A stretch of DNA of 64,000 nucleotides, taken from the NCBI RefSeq assembly GCF_024170165.1, contig NZ_JALJXP010000015.1, positions 62,001 through 126,000 on the forward strand, read 5' to 3'. Position numbers and translations under genes: made by a program. Source of the stretch: Pseudomonas nitroreducens (GTDB lineage: Bacteria > Pseudomonadota > Gammaproteobacteria > Pseudomonadales > Pseudomonadaceae). Each line of letters begins with the position of its first letter. Position 1 is the first letter of the stretch. The notes under the pieces were generated by a model. It was not told the origin of the DNA. It saw nothing but the letters and a program-made list of their open reading frames with translations, and searched no databases. Positions 24,668 through 35,468 of this stretch are shown piece after piece.

Positions 24668-26497
24668 TCAAAAGTCGACCTTGGCGCTGACGCTGTAGAA
24701 GTCGCGGTCGTCGAGCGTGCTGTACTTGTTGGAGCCGAAGAAGCTGTTGTAGCCGAACTCCAGGCTGTAATCGTTCAGGTAGCTGAAGGCCAGCGACAGG
24801 CCGGCGGCCATCTGCCCTTCCTGGAACGGGCCGCCCGGATCGTAGGAGTAGCCCTCGACGTCGTGGCGGAAATTCAGGCTGGGCAGCATGTTCACCCCCG
24901 GCAGCACGTCGCTGTACTCCAGGCCGGCGCGCAGGCGGTAGCCCCAGGACCAGGGCGTGGTGAAGCCGCCATCGGTGCAGTAGCGGTTGGTCACGCCACT
25001 GGCCGCGGTGTTGCACTGGCTGCCGTTGAGCGGCGCGCTGCGCCCGAAGGCGGAGTTGCGCCCCAGGCGCTCGTCGCCGACATCGCCCACGTGCACCACG
25101 CCGGCCTCGCCGAGCAGGGTCAGGCGGGTGGCGCCGAGCACATGGTCGATGATCTGGGTGGCCGAGGCGGTCATCTGCCACACCGGCTTGCGTTCCCAGC
25201 CTTCCAGGGTCTGGCCGGTGGTGGAGGCGTTGGCCGGCACGTCGCTGATCGCCGAACTGCCGCCGGGGCCGGAGATCATCGCCACGTTCATGTCCGGGCC
25301 GTTGAGCGCCACCGGCATGTTCGGCCGGTAGCTCAGTTCCGCCGCCAGCGAGGTGCCCCAGCCGGGCAGCGCGCCGTTGATGCTCAGGCCGTAGAGGTGG
25401 ATGTTCTCCGGGAAGGCGGCGGCGTACACCGGGCCCTGCACGCGACCGATCGGGAAGCTGCCAGGCTTGCTGACGTCCCGCGCGGTGAGTTCCAGGTACG
25501 GCAGGCGCGCGTGGTAGTTCACGTAGTAGAAGGCCGCCTCGGCGTCGTTCAGCGAGCTGATCAGGGTGCGCAGGGCAACGCCCCACTGGCCCTGGTCGGA
25601 CGGGTCCTGGTCGTCGCCGTGGGAGGCGTACAGGCCGCTGGCCTGCATCTGCGTGTCGGTCAGCGTCTGGCTCAGGTACAGCGGGCCGCAGCCGGGCTGG
25701 ATGGCATCGCTGGTGGCGAAGAAGGTGCCGCAGCCGTCGAGCACGCTGGGCCGCCAGTTGTACTGGTAGAAGCCTTCCAGGTTCACCTTGTCGGTCAGGC
25801 CGAGGTTGAACGAGAGCATCTCCACCGGCAGCTGGCCTTCCTTGATGTCCACGCCGGGTTTGTTGAAGGCGCTGTAGTCCAGCGGGTTGATCACGTTGAT
25901 GCCGTTCTGGATCAGCACCGCCTCGCCCCAGGACAGTACCTGCTTGCCGAACTTGAGGTTCAGCGGGTGCTCGGCGACATCGAAGTCCTTCCACACATAG
26001 GCGTCGAGGGTGTCGAAGCCGTGGAAGCGCGCCAGGGTGGGCCAGCCGCTGTCGTCGAAGTCCTTGAAGCGGCCGTCGCCGGTCTCGTAGGCGTGGTCGT
26101 ACCAGTACTTGAAGCGGATGAAGGCGCCCTGCCCCTGGCCGTCCAGGCTGAAGTCGGTGAGGCCCTTGAACATCTGCGAGATCGGGTCGCCCTTCTTGAA
26201 GTTCAGCCGGTTGTCGTCGGCGCTGACGCTGGTGCCATCGGCGTTGCCGATGTGCTGGGCCTGCAGCGCGTTGGCGTGGGTCATCAGGTGGCGGTCGGGG
26301 TCCTGCGCCGACCAGCTGGCTCCCAGACTCAGGGTGGTCTTGGTCGAGAGGTCCCAGTCATCGTTCAGCTCGAAGGTGGTGCCGTACGCCGAAAGGGGGC
26401 TGGCAACCGCGAGGGCGAGCAGCAGTGGATGGGCTGGAAGAAGCGGGCGCCGCCCGGGAGAGACAGGGAGGACGGCGACCGGATGGATTCTTGTCAT
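24668..26497 (-). CDS. DUF1302 outer-membrane beta-barrel-like protein, second copy
   Basis: The 609-residue protein starts MTRIHPVAVLPVSPGRRPLL with a signal sequence ending near SPLSAYG-TTF. It has the DUF1302 marks: TKTTLSLGASWSAQDPDRHL, QVLSWGEAVLIQNGINVINP near 190 and a terminal FYSVSAKVDF strand ending in Phe. GGAG precedes the chosen ATG; an upstream in-frame start at 26560 would add 21 unlikely residues. It pairs with the frameshifted DUF1329 gene just downstream, repeating the arrangement at 866-4115. An AraC-type gene lies 110 bases upstream on the same strand. Confidence 0.87.
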   Translation of the reverse strand: MTRIHPVAVLPVSPGRRPLLPAHPLLLALAVASPLSAYGTTFELNDDWDLSTKTTLSLGASWSAQDPDRHLMTHANALQAQHIGNADGTSVSADDNRLNFKKGDPISQMFKGLTDFSLDGQGQGAFIRFKYWYDHAYETGDGRFKDFDDSGWPTLARFHGFDTLDAYVWKDFDVAEHPLNLKFGKQVLSWGEAVLIQNGINVINPLDYSAFNKPGVDIKEGQLPVEMLSFNLGLTDKVNLEGFYQYNWRPSVLDGCGTFFATSDAIQPGCGPLYLSQTLTDTQMQASGLYASHGDDQDPSDQGQWGVALRTLISSLNDAEAAFYYVNYHARLPYLELTARDVSKPGSFPIGRVQGPVYAAAFPENIHLYGLSINGALPGWGTSLAAELSYRPNMPVALNGPDMNVAMISGPGGSSAISDVPANASTTGQTLEGWERKPVWQMTASATQIIDHVLGATRLTLLGEAGVVHVGDVGDERLGRNSAFGRSAPLNGSQCNTAASGVTNRYCTDGGFTTPWSWGYRLRAGLEYSDVLPGVNMLPSLNFRHDVEGYSYDPGGPFQEGQMAAGLSLAFSYLNDYSLEFGYNSFFGSNKYSTLDDRDFYSVSAKVDF

Positions 26498-26607
26498 TAT
26501 TGGCTCCGGATAGGTTGTGCAGCGGAACCAACATGACCGGGGGCGGAGAAGTGTTCCCAAGCCCAGACCGACAAAATCCGATCATCTCCCTGACCGGATA
26601 CGGAAAA

Positions 26608-27447
26608 TCAGAAATGTCCGAGACGGAACTGCTTGGGCGTGACGCCGAAGCGCTTGCGGAAGGCACGGATGAAATTGCCGCTCTGCCGGTAGCCGATGCG
26701 TTCGGCGATCCGCTCGATGGGCTGGTCGGAGGAACGCAGCCAGATGCGCGCCAGGCTCAGGCCGTCGCCTTCCCCGTCCTTGCGCGCATCGCCCCATTGG
26801 CGTCGCAGGCTCTGGTAGAGGAACTCGTTGGCGCCCGCCAGCGGCGTGGTCAGCAACGCCGTGGGCAGCAGCAGGAACGGAGCAGGCGCCACCCGGCAGG
26901 GCACGCCCCATTCGTCGAGCGTCGCGGCGCAGCGCTGTTGCACAGCGATGCCTGCCTCCCGGCACGCCTGCGCCGCTGGCAGTCCGACGCGCCGGGCAAT
27001 GTTGCGGATCAGGGTCAGCACCGCGGCGTCCAGGCCGAAGTGGTGCAGGTCGTCATGCACCAGCTCCAGGGTCAGGCGGGTGACCTCGCCCTCCTCTTCC
27101 AGGCGCGCCTGCACGCAGTTGGTCACCGACGGCAGGTACTGGCAGAAGGCGGCCAGACTGGTGCCCAGGTCCGGGGCGGAGTCCAGCAGGATGTTCAGCC
27201 CCTGCAGGCAGTGGGTGGACATGCTGTTGAGCAGTTCGCAACCGAACTGCGGGTTGCCACTGGCACGCTCGCACTCGCTCCACAGGCGCTCCACCTGGTC
27301 TGCCGGGATGCGCGCGCGATGATCCGCCAGCTGCGCCTCGGCGATTCCAGCGCGCAGGCGCAACTCTGCCGCGCACAATCCCAGGCGGGCGGCATGCAGG
27401 AGGATGGTGCTGGCGAAGGCGCTGGAGGCGAACAGCAAAGGCGACAT
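26608..27447 (-). CDS. AraC-family regulator (OruR/ArgR-like ligand domain)
   Basis: The 279-residue regulator has an N-terminal ligand-binding domain of the type seen in OruR-like proteins (residues 1-180, with GNPQFGCELLNSMSTHCLQG). It ends with an AraC DNA-binding domain (about 195-279) containing RIWLRSSDQPIERIAERIGY and the NFIRAFRKRFGVTPKQFR signature. It lies directly upstream of, and in the same direction as, the DUF1302/DUF1329 unit and diverges from a LysR gene 93 bases away. It is the natural candidate to activate the DUF1302 unit, with a hydrophobic or amino-acid-like inducer. Confidence 0.87.
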   Translation of the reverse strand: MSPLLFASSAFASTILLHAARLGLCAAELRLRAGIAEAQLADHRARIPADQVERLWSECERASGNPQFGCELLNSMSTHCLQGLNILLDSAPDLGTSLAAFCQYLPSVTNCVQARLEEEGEVTRLTLELVHDDLHHFGLDAAVLTLIRNIARRVGLPAAQACREAGIAVQQRCAATLDEWGVPCRVAPAPFLLLPTALLTTPLAGANEFLYQSLRRQWGDARKDGEGDGLSLARIWLRSSDQPIERIAERIGYRQSGNFIRAFRKRFGVTPKQFRLGHF

Positions 27448-27540
27448 GGGGCGGGTCCGGTTCGGCAGGCGGTTTACTAGACCAGCTGAGTCTGCTATCC
27501 ATCAAATTCATTCGACTCAACGCTTCTATGCGCAGGACGC

Positions 27541-28482
27541 ATGATGGAACTCAGACAGCTCCGCCACCTGGCTGCCCTCGCCGACTTCCAGAACTACCAG
27601 CGCGCCGCCGATGCCATCGGCCTCAGCCAGTCGGCGTTGAGCCGCAGCATCCAGTCCCTGGAGCGCGACCTCGACTGCTTGCTGGTGGACCGCCAGAGCC
27701 GCGACTTCCGCCTGACCGGCCAGGGCGAGCTGGTGCTGCAGCACGCGCGGCGCCTGCTGGCCGGCACCCGTTCGCTGCGCAACGAATTGCAGCAGTACAA
27801 CGGCCTCGACGCCGGCGAGCTGCGTTTCGGCTGCGGCCCCTACCCGGCGCAGCTGCTGGTGCCCGAGGCGATGGCCGATTTCATCCGCGCCCACCCGGCG
27901 ATCGATGTCGGCTTCCTGATGGGCGACTGGGAGCAGATGGCGCAGTTGCTCAGGGAGGAACAGGTGGAATTCTTCGTCGGCGACGCCCGCGGGTTCGCCG
28001 ACGATCCCGAGTACCAGGTGCGCTGGATGGAGTTCCGCCCTGGCCGCTTCTTCTGCCGTCCCGGCCATCCGCTGGCCCGTACGGAGCAACTCAGGCTGGC
28101 CGACCTGCTCGACTTCCCGCGCGTCGGCACGCGTATTCCGCCGCCGCTGCGCAAGGTGCTGGCCGAGGTGATCGGCGAACGCGACTTCCACATGAACATC
28201 GAGTGCGCGCAGTTCGCGGCGATCCTGCACATCGTCGCGCGCTCCGACGCGGTCGGCCTGGCGGCGGTGGAAGCGCTGCACGACCCGGTGCAGCGCGGCG
28301 AAGTGGCTCTGCTGCAGATGACCGACATCCCCCAGGACCGTCCCGAACTGCGTCTGCAGTACGGCATCGTCAGCCGCGCCGGCTTCAGTCTGTCACCGGC
28401 TGCACAGGCGATGGTCGAGGCGATCTTCGCGGCGGACGAGCGCCTGCCGCGTGGGCTTGTCGGTGCCAGGCGCAATGCGTAA
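27541..28482 (+). CDS. LysR-family transcriptional regulator
   Basis: The 313-residue regulator opens MMELRQLRHLAALADFQNYQ with a LysR helix-turn-helix (RAADAIGLSQSALSRSIQSL) and a periplasmic-binding-like effector domain (about 90-300, ELRFGCGPYPAQLLVPEAMA). GCAGGAC lies just before the double ATG, so the first or second Met could be the start. It diverges from the AraC gene at 26608-27447. It is followed by another AraC-type gene whose possible start overlaps its stop codon, giving a three-regulator cluster. Confidence 0.9.
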   Translation: MMELRQLRHLAALADFQNYQRAADAIGLSQSALSRSIQSLERDLDCLLVDRQSRDFRLTGQGELVLQHARRLLAGTRSLRNELQQYNGLDAGELRFGCGPYPAQLLVPEAMADFIRAHPAIDVGFLMGDWEQMAQLLREEQVEFFVGDARGFADDPEYQVRWMEFRPGRFFCRPGHPLARTEQLRLADLLDFPRVGTRIPPPLRKVLAEVIGERDFHMNIECAQFAAILHIVARSDAVGLAAVEALHDPVQRGEVALLQMTDIPQDRPELRLQYGIVSRAGFSLSPAAQAMVEAIFAADERLPRGLVGARRNA

Positions 28483-28525
28483 GGTCGTCCCGCCCGTCCC
28501 CATCGGTTCGTCGAGTCAGCACCCC

Positions 28526-29566
28526 ATGAGCCCGGATTCCGCCCATCCGTCCAACGCCTTCTACGCGCCGACGCTGCTGCCGGCCATGGAAGAGTTGCTC
28601 GCCCGCGGTGTTGCCGCCGTCGAGCTGGAGGCCTGCATGCGCCGGACGCTGCTGGAGCTGCGCACGCCGCTGGTGCGCGTGCCGCTGTTCCTCTCCCGGC
28701 GTTTCTGGGACCTGGCCGAGCGTGCCAGCGGCGATGCCGCCATCGGCCTGCTGGCGGGCAAGCGCTTCGTGTCGACCCTGACCAATGGCCTGACCTACCT
28801 GTTCGATGTGGCGCCGACCCTGGAGGCGGCCTGCACCTACTTCGCCCGGTACTTCCCCTACTTCAACGGATCGCTGCGTGTGGAATTGCGCGTGGAAGGT
28901 GACAGCATCGCCCTGGTGCTCTCCGAGTGCGGCGCGCTGCTGTCAGGCCGGCAGAGCCGCGAGTACACCCTGGTCGGCATCTGCAGCCTGCTGCGGCGCA
29001 AGCTGCTGGCCAGCGGCCTGGCCCAGGACCCGTTGCTCGGCATCCAGTTGCCCGGCCACGCGCCAGCGGACACCGAACTCTACGAGCAGACGCTGCGCGC
29101 GCCTTTGCACTGGCGCAGCGATACGCCGGAGATGGTGTTGCACCTGCAGCCCGCACTGTTCCGCCATCCGCTCTCCCCGGCCAACCCCGAGCTGGAAGCC
29201 ACCCTCGTTGGCATCGTCGAGCAGGCGCGAGGGCAGACTCAGAGGACGCTGCTGGACGAAGCTGCCGACCATATCGCCAGCGCCCTGGCTGAAGGCGCGA
29301 ACTTCCAGTCGTTCTGCAGGACCCGCCATCTCACCGAGCGCACCGCCGCAAGGCGCCTGCTCAGCCAGGGTTGGCGCTACAGCGAGCTGCTCGACGAGCA
29401 GCGCCGCTACAAGGCGCTCGATCTGCTGGACGATGCGGCGCTGTCGCTCGCGCAGATCACCGACCTGCTCGGTTACGGTGACCTGCAGAGCTTCTCCCGG
29501 GCATTCAGCCGCTGGTACGACAGCAGCCCGGGAGCGTGGCGCGAAGCGCGGTTGCGCAAGGGATGA
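28526..29566 (+). CDS. AraC-family regulator (Arabinose_bd-type N-terminus)
   Basis: From ATG 28526 the protein has 346 residues: an N-terminal domain with LSRRFWDLAERASGDAAIGL, typical of the OruR/ArgR/FimE-like AraC subfamily, and a C-terminal helix-turn-helix pair (SLAQITDLLGYGDLQSFSRA, then FSRWYDSSPGAWR). Another in-frame ATG at 28475 overlaps the LysR stop (ATGCGTAA) and would give 363 residues with coupled translation. Neither start has a clear ribosome site. Targets are unknown; the nearest non-regulatory gene downstream is convergent. Confidence 0.82.
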   Translation: MSPDSAHPSNAFYAPTLLPAMEELLARGVAAVELEACMRRTLLELRTPLVRVPLFLSRRFWDLAERASGDAAIGLLAGKRFVSTLTNGLTYLFDVAPTLEAACTYFARYFPYFNGSLRVELRVEGDSIALVLSECGALLSGRQSREYTLVGICSLLRRKLLASGLAQDPLLGIQLPGHAPADTELYEQTLRAPLHWRSDTPEMVLHLQPALFRHPLSPANPELEATLVGIVEQARGQTQRTLLDEAADHIASALAEGANFQSFCRTRHLTERTAARRLLSQGWRYSELLDEQRRYKALDLLDDAALSLAQITDLLGYGDLQSFSRAFSRWYDSSPGAWREARLRKG

Positions 29567-29605
29567 GCATGGCGCTCCCTGCCATGATTGCCGGGGGGAA
29601 TACGC

Positions 29606-30532
29606 CTAGCGGGTCCAGAGCGGATCAGTGGTGAAGGCGATGGTCAGCCAGCGGTTGGGACCTTCGCCGCCGATGGCCTCGCCGATCTCGTCGCGCAGCC
29701 TGTCCCACTCGGCGAGCGTCTGCGCCGGCCAGTCCGGCGGGACGATGAAATACAGCTCGATCTGCTGCGCGCGCCCGACCTTGGCGACGTAGGCCTGAAA
29801 CCCCAGGAAGCCATGCTGCGCGACGACGGTCGCGGCGACCTCGTCGACGTGCTCCTTCAGCTCTGGTGGGGTAACCAGGAGGATGTCCTTGAAGGCCTGG
29901 CGGATGGTCAGGAAGGGAATCGGCAGGATCACCAGGCAGATCAGTGCCAGCACCGCCGGGTCGACATACGGGCCGATGTGCGCGTAGCCGCTCACGGTGG
30001 CCACATCACCGACCAGGAAGGCGATCAGCAAGGCCAGGGAAATGCTGCCGGACATCACCCAGGACTTCGCGTCGAGGGCGACGAAGTCCGAGCCGATGCG
30101 TTTGTTGGCGCGGAACTGCACCGCCGCCAGGGCGAAACACACCAGCGTGGCAACCGCCGCGTAGAGGATGGCGAAGCCGAACTCCAGCGCATGGCCGCCC
30201 GTCAGCAGCCGGCCGATGGCGTTGATCAGCGCATACAGCGTGACGCCCGACAGCAGCGTGCCGTTGAGCGCCAGCACCATGGGTTCCAGGTGCCAGAAAC
30301 CCATGTTGAAGCGTTCGGCCAGGCGCCGGCTGGCGTCGCCTTCGGTGGTGTGGCGGCGGATCAGGGTCGCCACCATCAGCGCCAGGCCGCTCATGCTGGC
30401 ATCGGCCAGCGAATAGACACCGTCGAAGACGATGGAAAAGGATCCCGAAAGCAGGCCGACGATGATCCCGAAACCGGCCAGCAGGACGGTGACGATGATG
30501 GAAAGCCGCAGGATGCCCTGTTCTGTTTTCAT
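29606..30532 (-). CDS. Cation diffusion facilitator (CDF) family transporter
   Basis: The 308-residue membrane protein starts MKTEQGILRLSIIVTVLLAG and has about six membrane spans (near 10-30, 40-58, 85-108, 118-138, 160-180 and 190-210). Span 2 carries the metal-site residues D-G-V-Y-S-L-A-D, and a cytoplasmic C-terminal domain (about 215-308, ELYFIVPPDWPAQTLAEWDR) follows. CDF proteins export Zn, Fe, Mn or Co by proton antiport. The second metal pair in span 5 reads DAKSWVMSG, a variant of the usual HxxxD, so metal choice is open. GGAG lies upstream of ATG 30532. An upstream in-frame start at 30592 is less likely. Confidence 0.82.
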   Translation of the reverse strand: MKTEQGILRLSIIVTVLLAGFGIIVGLLSGSFSIVFDGVYSLADASMSGLALMVATLIRRHTTEGDASRRLAERFNMGFWHLEPMVLALNGTLLSGVTLYALINAIGRLLTGGHALEFGFAILYAAVATLVCFALAAVQFRANKRIGSDFVALDAKSWVMSGSISLALLIAFLVGDVATVSGYAHIGPYVDPAVLALICLVILPIPFLTIRQAFKDILLVTPPELKEHVDEVAATVVAQHGFLGFQAYVAKVGRAQQIELYFIVPPDWPAQTLAEWDRLRDEIGEAIGGEGPNRWLTIAFTTDPLWTR

Positions 30533-30845
30533 GGCTGGCGTGCTCCTCGCGCCTTGAGTGGTTGCGTTGCCGGAAACAGGCCCTGAGGGCACTGGCGGCT
30601 TCGCTGGGGGGCGCGACTATATGCCAGCGCCGGCACCAAGGCTATTGGCGCCCGGGCAAAGTCGCCATGCGCTTTCGCAAGGACGCCGGCGGAGGGACTG
30701 GGCCCTGGCCGGCGGAGCCCCCGGCGGCCCGGCCAATGCCCGGGCGGCCCATGACTGCATATGCTGCGCGCCACTGGCCGCTGTCCTGATGCATCGGCAA
30801 GCGCCAGCGAGGGTTGCTCCAGCAACTGCCGAACAAGGAAGTGTC
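30533..30845. other. 313-base spacer with no gene recognised
   Basis: This divergent spacer between the CDF gene and the small membrane-protein gene is very GC-rich in its middle (about 30690-30750, runs such as CCCCGGCGGCCCGGCC) and has no credible coding frame. It should hold both promoters, but none can be pointed to with confidence. Confidence 0.5.
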
Positions 30846-31271
30846 ATGCGTACCGTGAATCTCGTGGTCATGCTTGCAGTGGCGGTCATCGGTGCGCTGC
30901 TCGGCGCGACCAACCTGCTCCTCGGGGAGCATCCCAGGCACCTGCCGTTGATGGCATCGCTACTGGGCCTGATCCTGATATCCCTCGCCTATGCCCTGCT
31001 CCTGGCGAACCACGCGGCAAAGGGCCTGGGCGGGCAGTTGCTGGTCCTTCTGCTGTACATGGTCAGCATCGCCGCCGGATTCGTCACTTGTGGCAGTCTC
31101 GGCCTGGTCCCCTACACCATGGCGAGCGAGAGGGTTGGATTCCTGCCGGCGCTGAACCATGTCTGGCGCACCGTGCTGACCTTTGGGGTACCCGCCGTAG
31201 GCGCCTATGCGCTGGCCGTCTTCCACTTGCGGCGGCGGAGCGCCGCCCTCCGCCACCTCTCTGACCAGTAG
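30846..31271 (+). CDS. Small four-span membrane protein, unknown function
   Basis: The 141-residue protein is mostly hydrophobic, with probable membrane segments near 4-26, 35-54, 62-83 and 104-125. It ends in a basic tail (VFHLRRRSAALRHLSDQ) that would be cytoplasmic. GGAAGTGTC precedes the ATG. I recognise no family motif. It stands alone between a CDF exporter and a convergent drug-efflux gene, and nothing in the neighbourhood indicates a function. Confidence 0.7.
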   Translation: MRTVNLVVMLAVAVIGALLGATNLLLGEHPRHLPLMASLLGLILISLAYALLLANHAAKGLGGQLLVLLLYMVSIAAGFVTCGSLGLVPYTMASERVGFLPALNHVWRTVLTFGVPAVGAYALAVFHLRRRSAALRHLSDQ

Positions 31272-31288
31272 CCAGCAGCGCGGCCTGG

Positions 31289-32848
<1,560 letters not shown>

Positions 32849-33514
32849 TCAGGCGTCGGCGCCGGGGATGCGTTGCTGGTACTGCCGGCCCACTTCCCTG
32901 AGGCCGGCCAGGGTGAAGCTGTAGAGTTGCGCGGCGACCACTTCACCGGGCATGTCGAGGATGTCGCGCAGGGCGCCGTGACCGCCGCGCGGGCCGATCA
33001 GCAGCATCGCCCAGGGCGCGGTCACGCTGAGGATGCAGGGCACCAGCGAGGGATCGTCCGGCGGTATCCCGGTGATCTCGCTGAACAGTTGCTTGAGCAG
33101 CGTCAGCTTCAGCGCCTTCTGCGGATGCAGTACCTCCTGACCGTGGCTGCTCGGCGCCAGGGCTTCAGCGGCGAGCACCCGCAGGTGCCAGCTCTCGCGT
33201 CCGCGCGAGGCCTTGCGCACCACCAGTTCGGTCAGCGCGAGCAGCTTGTCCGGCGCCGGCTGCGCGGCCTGGATGATCCGCTGCAGGTCGGCGATGTCGA
33301 GAAAGCGCTTGCGCGCTTCCCCCAGCACCGCCTGGTAAAGGCCGCTGCGGCTGCCGAAGTGGTAATTGATCGAGGCCAGGTCCACTTCCGCCTTCGCCGC
33401 CACCGCCTTGTTGCTGGTCTCGGCGAATCCGAGGGTCGCAAACAGCTCACCGGCGGCTTCGAGGATGCGGATACGGGTCGCTTCGCCGTCTTTACGGGAT
33501 TCGCGGGAGGCCAT
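32849..33514 (-). CDS. TetR-family repressor of the adjacent efflux gene
   Basis: The 221-residue repressor starts MASRESRKDGEATRIRILEA with the TetR helix-turn-helix (TSNKAVAAKAEVDLASINYH, then FGSRSGLYQAV). An all-helical ligand domain of the CerR/DUF1956 type follows (LAAEALAPSSHGQEV, PPDDPSLVPCILSV). It is the first gene of the two-gene unit with the DHA2 pump and very likely represses both genes, from the AT-rich inverted repeat 47 bases upstream, until a pump substrate binds. A start 18 bases upstream is possible. Confidence 0.9.
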   Translation of the reverse strand: MASRESRKDGEATRIRILEAAGELFATLGFAETSNKAVAAKAEVDLASINYHFGSRSGLYQAVLGEARKRFLDIADLQRIIQAAQPAPDKLLALTELVVRKASRGRESWHLRVLAAEALAPSSHGQEVLHPQKALKLTLLKQLFSEITGIPPDDPSLVPCILSVTAPWAMLLIGPRGGHGALRDILDMPGEVVAAQLYSFTLAGLREVGRQYQQRIPGADA

Positions 33515-33560
33515 GGCTATTCCTGGGCGCAAGAACGATGTCGACCAGCCTGCCGCAGGC

Positions 33561-33591
33561 TAAACCTAAATTCAATTTAAATTTAGATTTA
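33561..33591. promoter_or_regulatory. TetR operator: 12-7-12 AT-rich inverted repeat
   Basis: TAAACCTAAATT, a seven-base centre and AATTTAGATTTA form an inverted repeat with 11 of 12 matched pairs, in the promoter position of the TetR-efflux operon. It stands out sharply as AT-rich in GC-rich surroundings. It is the expected shape of the repressor binding site. Confidence 0.75.
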
Positions 33592-33789
33592 ACGACGAAC
33601 TGCGCCCCGTCGACGGCCCCGGGATCAGCTGCCGCGGCTCTGGGAAACGCTTTGCGCAGGGCATCCAGCGCCTGCCGGTTTACCCTTTGCCGACGAAACA
33701 GCGACGATTTGTGCTGATACAGGTGATCCCGAGAGCTGTATGGAATAACCTTGCACCACGCAATCAACCTCGAAGCTGTGAATTGAACG

Positions 33790-34320
33790 ATGGGTTTTGA
33801 ACAACTAGCTGGGCTACGTGACCGCCTGCGGGCTGAAAAAGAGCAGGCCAAGGCCGCTAACGAGAAACGCCGCAAGCCAAAGGCCGCACCGCAGGAGAAA
33901 CCTCGCGAGCAGGATCCGGCGCTGGAAGCGATCTGGCGCTTGCAGCGGCATTTTCCATTGGCCTTCCCGGTGAATCCGGCGCCCAAGGTTCCGCTCAAGG
34001 AGGGGATTCTCAAGGATGCCGAGCAACACCTGGCGCAACTCGGGATTACCAGCGAGCAGCTCAAACTGGGCGTCGCGGCCTGGTGCAAGGGAGCCCGCTA
34101 CTGGGCCAGCATGCTGGAGAACGCGCCGCGCCTGGACTTGAACGGCCAGCCCGTCGGCACCGTGACCGCCGCTCAGGCGCTGCACGCGAAGCAGCAGGCT
34201 TCCCGGCAACGCAGCCAGGAGCGCCGCAATCGCGAGAAGCTGAAAAACCGCGCTGCTGCCGCCGATACCGCTGAGACCACCGCGGCCACTGCTGCCACCG
34301 AAGCTCAACCTTCCGACTGA
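33790..34320 (+). CDS. ProQ/FinO-domain RNA-binding protein
   Basis: The 176-residue protein has a charged, lysine-rich N-terminal arm (GLRDRLRAEKEQAKAANEKR to KPREQDP, about 1-45). A ProQ/FinO domain (about 47-130, with IWRLQRHFPLAFPVNPAPKV, PLKEGILKDAE, LGVAAWCKGARYWASML) follows, and the tail is rich in Gln, Arg, Ala and Thr (140-176). ProQ/FinO proteins bind structured small RNAs and mRNA 3' ends and act as RNA chaperones. The extended basic arm and low-complexity tail resemble pseudomonad ProQ-like proteins. It is transcribed alone after a 200-base leader region. Confidence 0.88.
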   Translation: MGFEQLAGLRDRLRAEKEQAKAANEKRRKPKAAPQEKPREQDPALEAIWRLQRHFPLAFPVNPAPKVPLKEGILKDAEQHLAQLGITSEQLKLGVAAWCKGARYWASMLENAPRLDLNGQPVGTVTAAQALHAKQQASRQRSQERRNREKLKNRAAAADTAETTAATAATEAQPSD

Positions 34321-34408
34321 ATCGGGCCGCGTGCTGCATCGCATCGGCATCACCCGGCTGGGTGACTGTCCGATGCGGCAGCCCGCTTCCGGTCGGATGC
34401 CTGCGCCA

Positions 34409-35377
34409 TCAGAAGCGCGCAAATCGCTGCCGATACTCAGTCGGAGTAAGCCCGGTCAATTCCCGGAACATGCGCCGGAGATTGGAGTCGCTGCTGAACC
34501 CCAGTTCTTCGCAGATGGATTTGATCGACGCCGACGTCAGCGCCAGTCGCTCGCCCACCTGAGCGAGTTTGATGCGGCGCACGTATGTTGCTGCAGCCAG
34601 CCCCGTTTCAGCCCTCACCTTCCGCGCCAGCGTCCGTTGCGACATGCGCAGCGCGTCCGCCAGTTTCTGCAGCGTTATCTGTTCGGCCGGTAGCGAATGC
34701 ACAAGCGTATGCACCCGCCGCAGGAACTCGCCGGGCTGCTCGATCAGGCTCACCGACTGGAACACATCGTGGCTCTGCGTGGGGCGCGGTAGCACCATCA
34801 GTCGAATCAGGTCGTGCAATGCCGACTGGCTGACATGCGCCTCCAGTAATGCCTGGGCGATCGGCAGGTAACCATTGACGCCGCTGGCCGTCGCGGTGCG
34901 TTCGTTGAAGACGCAGTGCCTTTCAATCTGCCAGCACGTGTCCGAGTAGCGCTGGATCAGCGTGTCGGCCAGCCACCAGGTGGCCGTTGCCTCTTCGCCT
35001 GCCAAACGCCCTGACGCAGCGGCAAGGATCACGCCCGTGCAGTAACTCCAGACGCTGCAGCGCCTGCCAATCCGAGCGAGGGCGCCGATCAGCTCGGCAT
35101 TGGCGGCCACAGCGGCCTCAGCCTGACTGACAGACTCGGCCCAGAAACCGGGGACCAGGACCGCGTCGAGAGTCAGCCCGGAAATGGCGTGGCCAGCGGT
35201 GAGCTGCAAGCCGTGAGCGCACTCGACTACCCCCGCTCGACTGCCGACGTATTGCGTCTCGAACAGCGCCGCCCCTGAACGCCGGTTGGCAGCGTGAAGC
35301 AGGTCATTGAAAGCCAGAAGGCCTGCGGGCATGCAGTTGGGAAACAGGACAAGACCGATCCGAAGCGTGCTGGGCAT
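34409..35377 (-). CDS. GlxA-type AraC regulator (DJ-1/PfpI domain plus AraC helix-turn-helix)
   Basis: The 322-residue protein has an N-terminal class I glutamine-amidotransferase-like domain (about 5-185: IGLVLFPNCMPAGLLAFNDL, AVLVPGFW, CSVWSYCTGVILAAASGRLA). Its AraC DNA-binding domain (about 225-322) contains ITLQKLADALRMSQRTLARK and LGFSSDSNLRRMFRELTGLT. GlxA/ArgR/GbdR-type regulators of pseudomonads sense amines or amino acids such as glycine betaine, carnitine or arginine. It diverges from the MBL-fold gene with 91 bases between start codons, so that gene is its likely target. The exact start is uncertain. Confidence 0.85.
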   Translation of the reverse strand: MPSTLRIGLVLFPNCMPAGLLAFNDLLHAANRRSGAALFETQYVGSRAGVVECAHGLQLTAGHAISGLTLDAVLVPGFWAESVSQAEAAVAANAELIGALARIGRRCSVWSYCTGVILAAASGRLAGEEATATWWLADTLIQRYSDTCWQIERHCVFNERTATASGVNGYLPIAQALLEAHVSQSALHDLIRLMVLPRPTQSHDVFQSVSLIEQPGEFLRRVHTLVHSLPAEQITLQKLADALRMSQRTLARKVRAETGLAAATYVRRIKLAQVGERLALTSASIKSICEELGFSSDSNLRRMFRELTGLTPTEYRQRFARF

Positions 35378-35468
35378 GGCAGGAAATGAATGAATTGTGG
35401 CTGAAGCTGCCATTATGAACGCTTCAGCAGGCGGGCACCATGAACCCATTACTTGGAAGAGGTGCACG

